From positions 987,001 to 1,051,000 of the forward strand of contig NZ_CP022957.1 in assembly GCF_002269385.1 (NCBI RefSeq): DNA of 64,000 nt, written 5' to 3'. This DNA comes from Maribacter cobaltidurans (lineage in GTDB: Bacteria > Bacteroidota > Bacteroidia > Flavobacteriales > Flavobacteriaceae). Both the position numbers and the translations under genes were made by a program. A model generated the notes under the pieces. The model searched no databases, was not told the origin of the DNA, and saw only the letters and a list, made by a program, of their open reading frames with translations. Positions 57,275 through 64,000 of the stretch are shown piece after piece. The number at the start of each line of letters is the position of its first letter. The first letter of the stretch is position 1.

Positions 57275-59017
57275 TTATTGAATTGAATCTATAATACTTC
57301 CACAAGTAAGCATCTGGTCTCCATAATATGGGTTTCTGATTTTCTTTTCCATACTTAGCCAAAATGCCCCTTTATTGTTATTTGCCATTGGGCATTTTTG
57401 GAGATAAACCAGGTTATCTGTTTTACCTATATTCATTACAATCGGAACCAAATTCTCATTTAGTGTGATAAAGATGTCCCTTTGATATTTAAGATCTTTA
57501 CTATTTACCAAATCTTCCGCCAAATCAATAATTTTTGAAAAATGTGATTTTTCTATGTTATGGAGGTCAGATTCATCTATTACTACAAGACCATTCTGAA
57601 AATCTTTGGAATATTTAGATACTCCGCTTACGTCTCCTATAACCAAGGCATTCTTAATATTGAAATAAGATGGCAAGACCGATTTAAATTCCTTTTTAAA
57701 GGAATCCGACAGTACCATTTTCATATTTCCAATTTCACTAGATGAAATTTCCTCTTCTTGATTTTGATTCATCATGGAAGTTTTACCCTGAAGCTGCGCT
57801 GCCGCATCCACGGTAAAGGCTCCATTGGTCACAACTTCATCCCCTTTTTGAAGACCTGAATTCACCACAAACATATCCCCGTTTCTGCTGCCCAAGTGAA
57901 CTTCCCTCATCCTAAAAATAGGGGTATCACCATTCACTTTCAAATAAACAACAGAACGTTCACCGGTCCACATAACCGCGGAAGCCGGAATCATAATTGC
58001 TTCAGGGAGATTATCTTCCTTCCCTTTTGAACTTTCCAAATTTCCTTTAACGAACATCCCTGGTTTAAAAATCCCATCGCCATTATTTAAGGTAGCACGT
58101 ACCGCCACGGTACGGGTTCTTTGATTTAAAATTGGATCGATAAAAGTAATCGTAGCTTCAAATGACCTATTTGGATAGGCATTTGTGGTCAGTGATATTT
58201 TGTCGCCCTTTTCCAAGGAAGAAATTTGATTCTCATAGGCATCGAACTCCACCCAAACAGAATTGAGATTCATCAATTTTAAGAGCGGCTCACCTTGTTT
58301 TACATAATCGCCTTCAGCAACCATTTTTTCAGAAACAGTTCCAGAAACTGTGGCGTAAATTGGAAAGTACTCCCTAACCTTCCCTGTTTTCTCGATGGTA
58401 TTGATTTGGTCTTCGGTAAGTTTCCAAAGCTTCAATTTGTTTCTGACCGCCTTGTATAAAGCTGGTTGAGATTCCATTAGCGATAACGAACTTATTAGCT
58501 CTTGCTGCGCAGCAACCAAGTCCGGCGCGTAAATAGTTGCCAAGAGCTGTCCCCGTTTTACGTCTTGCCCTTCATAAGATACATTCAAACGCTCCAAACG
58601 ACCATCAAAATAACTTGCCTGAACCATTTCTTCCTCTTCATTTACCCTTATACGTCCAGATAAGGAAATATCCTTCATTGAACCTTCGTCTTTACCATCA
58701 CCAACTAGGGTAGTGCTAATATTGGCAAAGGCCATGGCATTTTTGGTCATTTTAATTTCGTTCACGGCCAGACCTTCATCATCCATATTCGCCGGAATCA
58801 ACTCCATACCGCAAATGGGACAATCCCCTGGTTCCGGCTGCATTATCTGTGGATGCATGGAGCAAGTCCATTTTTTTTCAATGGCATTTCCCAAATGCTC
58901 ATGTTCGGATGTTTCCCTTTTTGATATTAACTCTTCCTGCGAACCACCGAAAATAAGCCAACCTCCAAAAAGACCTACAAAAACGGCTAAAACGATATAG
59001 ATGATATTTTTGTTCAT
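57275..59017 (-). CDS. CusB-like RND efflux adaptor with N-terminal metal-binding and C-terminal DUF3347 domain
   Basis: 580 residues. One N-terminal helix, then a heavy-metal-binding motif C52-S-M-H with C66 and C69 (TCSMHPQIM, DCPICGMEL). The adaptor core follows with lipoyl and beta-barrel regions (GTVSEKMVAEGDYVKQGEPL, SVWVEFDAYENQ). The last ~125 residues are DUF3347, with CPMA and MLTCG near the end. This type joins the inner RND pump to TolC and passes metal to it. Last gene of the operon, 11 bases after the HMA-MauE gene. Confidence 0.92.
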   Translation of the reverse strand: MNKNIIYIVLAVFVGLFGGWLIFGGSQEELISKRETSEHEHLGNAIEKKWTCSMHPQIMQPEPGDCPICGMELIPANMDDEGLAVNEIKMTKNAMAFANISTTLVGDGKDEGSMKDISLSGRIRVNEEEEMVQASYFDGRLERLNVSYEGQDVKRGQLLATIYAPDLVAAQQELISSLSLMESQPALYKAVRNKLKLWKLTEDQINTIEKTGKVREYFPIYATVSGTVSEKMVAEGDYVKQGEPLLKLMNLNSVWVEFDAYENQISSLEKGDKISLTTNAYPNRSFEATITFIDPILNQRTRTVAVRATLNNGDGIFKPGMFVKGNLESSKGKEDNLPEAIMIPASAVMWTGERSVVYLKVNGDTPIFRMREVHLGSRNGDMFVVNSGLQKGDEVVTNGAFTVDAAAQLQGKTSMMNQNQEEEISSSEIGNMKMVLSDSFKKEFKSVLPSYFNIKNALVIGDVSGVSKYSKDFQNGLVVIDESDLHNIEKSHFSKIIDLAEDLVNSKDLKYQRDIFITLNENLVPIVMNIGKTDNLVYLQKCPMANNNKGAFWLSMEKKIRNPYYGDQMLTCGSIIDSIQ

Positions 59018-59028
59018 AATTTTAATAA

Positions 59029-59766
59029 TTAGCTATACTGAAACAGCATTAATAGGGCCATAACAATCATGATGGCATTTTCGATAAAAGTGGCTTCGGT
59101 CATGGGCAACTTGAGTGCCGTCCCCAGACATGCACATTGAATTGATTTTTTATCAAGCAATGTTTTAGTTACACCAACAGTAGTTATTCCCAAAACTATC
59201 AATGTAGCTATTAGTGCAATAGGAATCTCAAAGCGCAACAAGAACATTAATCCCAAGACCGTTTCAATAAAGGGATAGATCCGTGCATAAACGGGCAGAA
59301 CTTTAGCAAGAGGGTCGTACATTCTAAAACTATCCGGAAAACCCTTTAAGTCCAAAATTTTAAAAAAGCTAAACACGATAAAGAACAGTCCCATAAAATC
59401 GAGCATTGCACCATTCCAATTCTCCCGTTTATAATTTAACAACACTGTTGCCATGGTTATGTAACCCAAAATAATAATCAAGGGTTTAAGCTGAGATAAT
59501 TTTGATTTTGAAGCAGTTCCAATTTCCTTATTTGAATGCATTGCAGCAGTCTTTCCAACTTTTGATTTTTCCGTAATGCTGTATTTCGAAGGAAGTTTTT
59601 CTTGTAGATTGGACGTACTAATATGGGTTTTCATTTTTATAACTGCTTCTTCTTTCTCAAGGTTCACAGATACACTGGATATGCCATCTATCTTAGAGAG
59701 CGTTTCTTCTACTTTAGCTTTACAGCTGCCACAGGTCATTCCTTTTATATAATATGTATGTTCCAT
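59029..59766 (-). CDS. HMA metal-binding domain fused to MauE/DoxX-like membrane domain
   Basis: 245 residues. Residues 1-65 are a heavy-metal-associated domain with GMTCGSCKAK (Cys12, Cys15). A short linker leads to four membrane helices. The last loop holds SIQCACLGTALKLP (Cys211, Cys213), the pattern seen in MauE/DoxX-like redox-linked membrane proteins. The fusion puts a metal-binding domain next to a possible thiol redox site. Role is inferred: metal delivery or reduction coupled to efflux. It is two bases after the permease gene. Confidence 0.85.
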   Translation of the reverse strand: MEHTYYIKGMTCGSCKAKVEETLSKIDGISSVSVNLEKEEAVIKMKTHISTSNLQEKLPSKYSITEKSKVGKTAAMHSNKEIGTASKSKLSQLKPLIIILGYITMATVLLNYKRENWNGAMLDFMGLFFIVFSFFKILDLKGFPDSFRMYDPLAKVLPVYARIYPFIETVLGLMFLLRFEIPIALIATLIVLGITTVGVTKTLLDKKSIQCACLGTALKLPMTEATFIENAIMIVMALLMLFQYS

Positions 59767-59768
59767 TT

Positions 59769-60998
59769 CTATTGAATTAAATATTTAATGATAAGTCCTC
59801 CTATTAACCATATATAACAGACATAAGCCGCATATTTCAAAACAGCTTCCAAAATTTTGCTTTTAGGGGCCATTTCGCTCATGGAATGTTCTACGTCCTT
59901 TTTCTTGAAGAATCCCAAATAAATTAAATACCCTGAAACAATTAGGAATATAATATTCAAAAAGAACGTATAATCTATCTTAAAATAAGTACTATCCTGA
60001 ATTTTAACTTGGGAGGGGTCCGGTAAAACATTCAAAAAGTCAAAACTATAATGCAGCGCCAACGAAGCACCTATCAACGCCGTGAACAGTAAAAAAAGGA
60101 TGAAAAAGGACATTTTCCAACCGTAATACTTTGCATTTATTCGAAGTACGGGAAAGACTACCAAGTCACTAAAAATAAAGGCCATTACCCCAGCAAAACT
60201 TACTCCCTTTCCAAAAAGTAAGGCGGCCAATGGTATATTTCCCATAGAACCTATAAAGGTTAGAAATGCCGCGACCGGTCCCACAATGATATGTTCCAAA
60301 ATTTCAAAAAATGAGAAATCCGTACTGCCTTGGCCACTGTTAATGAACAAGGTCTGAAAAAAAGCATCGGGAACAAATGCGGCCACGATGCCCGCTATGG
60401 TAAAACCGACCGTAACATCCTTCCAGACCATCTGCCATTCCATCTTATAATTTTTACCGACCCTTGCCCAACTATCTTCCTTTCTAATCTGTTTTTTCCA
60501 ATCCTTTGAATCGTCCATGGAACCGCCATCATCCTTACTCTCCAGATTTTTACGTGCGGTATCGATAAGTTTTTTTGGGTTGATTACCCTAATAAGAATC
60601 CAGCAAATACCTATCAATAATAACCCTCCGATATATTCACCAACCACGAACTGCCATCCCAAGAAAATGGAAATGATAATTCCCAGTTCAATGACCAAGT
60701 TTGTAGAAGCTAACAAAAAAGCGATGGAGGACACAAAACTTGCTCCTTTTTTAAATAGTGATTTTGCACTCGCCAAAGCCGCGAAACTACAGGAACTACT
60801 AATAAAGCCAAAGAATGTACCCAACAGAACACTCTTGGACTCATCTTTTCCCATGGTTTTCTGCATACGCTTTTCGGTTACAAAAATCTGTATCATACTA
60901 CTTATGACATAACCCAAAATGAAGGCCCAAAGGGCCATCCAGAAAAATCCGGTAGTTGTATAAGCCGCTTCACCCCACTGTTTAAAAAAGTCGCTCAT
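59769..60998 (-). CDS. Permease of the ArsP/DUF318 family
   Basis: 409 residues with about eight to ten membrane helices. The conserved GFISSSCSFAALASAKSLF early and IGSMGNIPLAALLFGKGVSF later mark the permease family PF03773. The cysteine in SSSCSF matches the family's conserved Cys. Members export arsenic compounds in some cases. In this copper-type operon the substrate is likely a metal or metal-organic compound, which is inference. It is nine bases after the DUF3347 gene. Confidence 0.85.
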   Translation of the reverse strand: MSDFFKQWGEAAYTTTGFFWMALWAFILGYVISSMIQIFVTEKRMQKTMGKDESKSVLLGTFFGFISSSCSFAALASAKSLFKKGASFVSSIAFLLASTNLVIELGIIISIFLGWQFVVGEYIGGLLLIGICWILIRVINPKKLIDTARKNLESKDDGGSMDDSKDWKKQIRKEDSWARVGKNYKMEWQMVWKDVTVGFTIAGIVAAFVPDAFFQTLFINSGQGSTDFSFFEILEHIIVGPVAAFLTFIGSMGNIPLAALLFGKGVSFAGVMAFIFSDLVVFPVLRINAKYYGWKMSFFILFLLFTALIGASLALHYSFDFLNVLPDPSQVKIQDSTYFKIDYTFFLNIIFLIVSGYLIYLGFFKKKDVEHSMSEMAPKSKILEAVLKYAAYVCYIWLIGGLIIKYLIQ

Positions 60999-61007
60999 AA
61001 TAGTTCC

Positions 61008-61535
61008 TTATTGTATTGTTTCGGTCACCTTACCACAGGTAAGCATCTTATCTCCAAAATAAGGGTTTCTTATTTCCGCTACATCCGAAATCCAATATCC
61101 CCCCTTTCCTTCAAAGGCCATCGGACAAAATTGCTTATAAATTACGCCGCCTTCAATGGATCCTTTGAAAACAGGCTCTACCTTTTCCGTAAGCTGAGAA
61201 AATAGTTCACGCTGTTTTTCAACATCTCCCGCTTTGGAAATTTCATCGGCCAAAGTACCTATTTCATTGTAGCTCTCACTTATAGTGGCTTTCATTTCTT
61301 CAGCTGCCGTTTTGGCCCTATCTGGAGCAGTTTCTACCAAGGCTACCCTTAATTTTTGATACTCATTAAATAATGCATGGGTACTTTCATCATCGAAAGA
61401 TGCCACTGCCATATCTTTGGCCTGTTCTTCTACCACGGGTTCTTGAGTTGAAGGTTCGGCAACTTTCTTTTCTTCCTTGCAAGCAAGTGATAACATTAAA
61501 ATCATTGTCATTAGGGCAGTTGTTACTTTTTTCAT
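61008..61535 (-). CDS. DUF3347 periplasmic lipoprotein
   Basis: 175 residues. Signal peptide with lipobox LSLAC at Cys19 (MKKVTTALMTMILMLSLACKE). The mature protein is helical and ends with YKQFCPMAFEGKGGYW and DKMLTCGKV. The two cysteines and the methionines resemble a soft-metal site. The same domain is at the C-terminus of the CusB-like protein in this operon. It may bind copper or silver in the periplasm; this is inference. Nine bases upstream of the permease gene. Confidence 0.88.
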   Translation of the reverse strand: MKKVTTALMTMILMLSLACKEEKKVAEPSTQEPVVEEQAKDMAVASFDDESTHALFNEYQKLRVALVETAPDRAKTAAEEMKATISESYNEIGTLADEISKAGDVEKQRELFSQLTEKVEPVFKGSIEGGVIYKQFCPMAFEGKGGYWISDVAEIRNPYFGDKMLTCGKVTETIQ

Positions 61536-61543
61536 AGTTGTTG

Positions 61544-62758
61544 TTATTGAATTAAATAGTTAATTATTGAACTTTGTTCGTAATACGATTTTACTGCTTC
61601 CAATTGATTTATCTGAAACTTGAGCTGTAATTCCTGAATATCCAGCACGTCATTAAAATCAATGGTTCCAGTTTCATAATTTTTAGTAAGTATTTCCTCT
61701 GCATCCTTTGCCTGCTCCAAATTCTTCCTCGAAGTATTGTATGCAATCCTTGCTTGATTCCTCTGGGAAATCGCCCTTGCCAAAGTAGTTTCCAGCACGT
61801 TCAACCGTTGCTGTTTTTGAGATTGAAGTTCTTTTTGCCGAAGTTCATTTTGTATGGATACCGATTTAAAGGATGAATTAAATAAGGGAATGGACAGGGA
61901 AACCATTGGCATGACAATATCCTTTCCATTGTCGCTGAAATCCATATTGGGCCTTTCGGAAACGGCGACATAATCCAGCCCTACCCCAAAACTCGGGGCA
62001 CTCTGTTTCTGATTTAATGCTTCCGATTGTACGACCGATTCATACAATCTGTCATACCGCAAAAGTTCAGGATTCAATTCCAAGTTCTTATTCTCGTAAA
62101 TTGGATCTTCCAAGGGTATATCGAGTTGCGATACCACATCTACCGATAGACTTTTTTCCTGGTTTCTTAGTCCATTGAAGTTAGCCTTTTCCGCCAAGGC
62201 CTTTTGCTCCAAAACATCAATTTGTTGCTGTAATTCATTCTGGCAAATTTGCAAACGCAGTACCTCCACAGCCGAAGCCTTCCCTACCTCAACGGAGGTC
62301 AATGCCAATTTTTCATATGTATCCAACAATTGCATGTTTTCCCTTAAAACTATTTGTTTCGCATTTAACACATAGAGTTCATAATAGGATTGAGCTACCG
62401 ATAATGCCAACTTTCTTTTGGCTATAGCCAAATCTAAATAATCCGCTTCCGCAAGGGAGTTTGCATAGCTTTCCCTAGCCGTAATCGTTCCAAACCAAGG
62501 AAGCATCTGTGCAACGGAAAGTCGGGTACGCTGTGCCCCGGTACGGGTTTCCGGCTCACTTACGAAATAACCAGCACTGATAGATGTGTTGGGCAAGCTC
62601 TTAGCTTCCCCCACTTTTTCCTTGGAAATGTTATATCGGAGCTCGTAGGCCTGTATTTCTGGATTGTTTGCTTCTGCCTCTACCAAATAGGATTCCAGAC
62701 TTTGCGCATTCAGGGTAAATCCGAACAGTATCAGAAATATAATTAGTATTGTTCTCAT
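61544..62758 (-). CDS. TolC family outer-membrane efflux protein
   Basis: 404 residues. Signal peptide 1-18 (FGFTLNAQ). The body is a set of long helices with the repeated layout of TolC/CusC (QMLPWFGTITARESYA, KRKLALSVAQSYYEL, QKELQSQKQQRLNVLETTLARA). It forms the exit channel for the RND pump. Its start overlaps the end of the cusA-like gene by four bases (ATGA), so translation is coupled. Confidence 0.92.
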   Translation of the reverse strand: MRTILIIFLILFGFTLNAQSLESYLVEAEANNPEIQAYELRYNISKEKVGEAKSLPNTSISAGYFVSEPETRTGAQRTRLSVAQMLPWFGTITARESYANSLAEADYLDLAIAKRKLALSVAQSYYELYVLNAKQIVLRENMQLLDTYEKLALTSVEVGKASAVEVLRLQICQNELQQQIDVLEQKALAEKANFNGLRNQEKSLSVDVVSQLDIPLEDPIYENKNLELNPELLRYDRLYESVVQSEALNQKQSAPSFGVGLDYVAVSERPNMDFSDNGKDIVMPMVSLSIPLFNSSFKSVSIQNELRQKELQSQKQQRLNVLETTLARAISQRNQARIAYNTSRKNLEQAKDAEEILTKNYETGTIDFNDVLDIQELQLKFQINQLEAVKSYYEQSSIINYLIQ

Positions 62759-64000
62759 TTGTTAGCTCGTTTTAATTGATACTCTTTTTTCCAACTGTAC
62801 AGCACAGGTACCAGAAAATAGGAGGTTATATCTATTACCATTCCCCCAAAAATGGGTATGGCCATAGGAATCATAATATCGCTTCCCTTCCCTGTAGAGG
62901 TCATGACAGGCAACAAAGCCAAAATAGTGGTAACCGTGGTCATCAAACAAGGCCGAATTCGTTTGTTGGCAGCCTCCAAAGCTGCTGAACGAATCTCCTT
63001 TACATTGTTGGGATTTTCCCTATCAAAAGTCTGCGTCAAGTAGGTGGCCATAACCACCCCATCATCCGTTGCAATTCCGAATAGGGCAATGAACCCGACC
63101 CAGACGGCAACACTCAAATTGATGGTCTTCATGTTGAATAAATCCCGAAGGTTTTCCCCGAACAAGCTAAAATTCAAGAACCAATCCTGTCCGTAAAGCC
63201 AAATCATGATAAATCCACCAGCAAAAGCTACTGCAATACCGGTATACACCATTAAAGATGTGGTGACCGACCTAAATTGAAAGTAAAGTATTAGAAATAT
63301 AATCAACAAGGCCAAGGGAACTACAAAGGACAATGTCTTTTCTGCCCTTAATTGGTTTTCGTAAGTACCCGTAAACCTATAGCTTATACCGCTAGGCACC
63401 TTTAACTCTCCATTATTTATTTTTTCCTGTATTAAAGCCTGTGCATTTTCAACGACATTTACTTCAGCAAAACCGTCCAGCTTATCGAACAGCACATAAC
63501 CTACCAAAAAGGTATCCTCACTTTTAATGACTTGAGGTCCCTTTTCATATTGAATGTCCACCAATTCACCAAGGGGTACAGGACTTCCATTTTCTACAGG
63601 AACATAAATGTTTTTTAGGTCGGTAGGATTATCCCTAAGCTCTCGAGGATACCTGACCCTAACCGAATATCTTTCCCTACCCTCTACCGTTTGTGTCAAG
63701 GGCATACCGCCGACTGCGACTTCAAGAATATTCTGAACATCCATTATGGAGATACCATATCGCGCCAACTGTTCCCTTTTTATATCGATAAGCAAATAGG
63801 GCTTACCAATGATTCGGTCCGCAAATACCGCCTGTTCCTTTACACCTTCAGCCTCCTTAAGGATATCTTCCAACTGCAGACCGAAACTTTCAATTTGCTG
63901 TAAATCCTGTCCTTTGACCTTAATACCCATGGGTGCACGCATGCCGGTCTGTAACATGACCAACCTAGTTTCTATGGGCTGAAGTTTAGGTGCCGAGGTT
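62755..64000 (-). CDS. CusA/CzcA-type heavy-metal RND efflux pump, C-terminal part (cut by the right edge)
   Basis: Only the last ~415 residues are in the window; the frame is open to base 64000. Visible parts are the end of the porter domain (SYRFTGTYENQLRAEKTLSF), five or six membrane helices and GFIALFGIATDDGVVMATYL, the conserved heavy-metal RND motif with acidic residues. The C-terminus KRPCLMTTVTTILALLPVM-like stretch (NKRIRPCLMTTVTT) is typical. It uses proton motive force to drive metal ions out through CusB and TolC. The gene leads the operon. Confidence 0.95.
   Translation of the reverse strand, partial: TSAPKLQPIETRLVMLQTGMRAPMGIKVKGQDLQQIESFGLQLEDILKEAEGVKEQAVFADRIIGKPYLLIDIKREQLARYGISIMDVQNILEVAVGGMPLTQTVEGRERYSVRVRYPRELRDNPTDLKNIYVPVENGSPVPLGELVDIQYEKGPQVIKSEDTFLVGYVLFDKLDGFAEVNVVENAQALIQEKINNGELKVPSGISYRFTGTYENQLRAEKTLSFVVPLALLIIFLILYFQFRSVTTSLMVYTGIAVAFAGGFIMIWLYGQDWFLNFSLFGENLRDLFNMKTINLSVAVWVGFIALFGIATDDGVVMATYLTQTFDRENPNNVKEIRSAALEAANKRIRPCLMTTVTTILALLPVMTSTGKGSDIMIPMAIPIFGGMVIDITSYFLVPVLYSWKKEYQLKRANK

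Noticed and set aside
57275..64000. Possible integrative element carrying the efflux operon
   Set aside because: No integrase, transposase, tRNA junction or direct repeat is visible, and the right end is outside the window.

Overview
The window is a piece of a chromosome from a member of the Bacteroidota, almost certainly a marine-type Flavobacteriaceae. The evidence is an AT-rich genome, SusC/SusD and DUF4249/TonB receptor pairs, a type IX secretion sorting domain, a DUF2723 membrane protein, promoters of the TTG-N19-TAnnTTTG type, and ribosomal and TCA-cycle proteins with flavobacterial traits. I cannot fix the genus. All calls come from reading the sequence and its translations; no database search was run.

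Layout. 1-8500: end of a DUF2723 protein, a thioredoxin-fold protein without catalytic cysteines, a membrane metallophosphoesterase, CutC and glycosylasparaginase back to back, and polA. 8500-17400: envelope genes, namely an orphan T9SS sorting domain, a TonB receptor with an intact DUF4249 lipoprotein and a decayed second copy, a lipocalin-like lipoprotein and a DUF5916 protein. 17400-24200: translation block rplM-rpsI, rpsB-tsf, pyrH-frr, with an M61 peptidase between tsf and pyrH. 24200-33400: an MMPL/RND transporter, asnS, rpoN and a small membrane protein face an ExbB-4TM-ExbD-ExbD operon and a PorT-like barrel. 33400-40100: tRNA-Ser(GGA), type I asparaginase, TatD, a retropepsin-like protein, and sucA-sucB. 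40200-47500: an acyltransferase-like membrane protein, an amidohydrolase, galE, a DegT aminotransferase and the Kdo transferase waaA. 47500-57240: two tiny membrane proteins, a TPR/AraC-type membrane regulator, a SusC/SusD pair and a Tat-exported TIM-barrel protein. 57275-64000: a tight metal-efflux operon (CusA, TolC, DUF3347, permease, HMA-MauE, CusB), cut by the right edge.

How they work together. The housekeeping blocks are ordinary. The accessory parts are the surface uptake loci and the efflux operon. The operon joins a tripartite pump, a permease of the ArsP family, and a metal-binding domain fused to a MauE/DoxX-like redox membrane domain. DUF3347 occurs in it twice, once alone and once as the C-terminus of CusB, with the same cysteine pattern.

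Less expected signals are a helix-hairpin-helix extension on ribosomal protein S2, a structured leader before rpsB, two tiny membrane proteins with their own terminators, an identical 14-bp palindrome on both sides of susCD, and a four-cysteine insertion in the DegT aminotransferase. I did not find a clearly new defence, CRISPR or mobile system.
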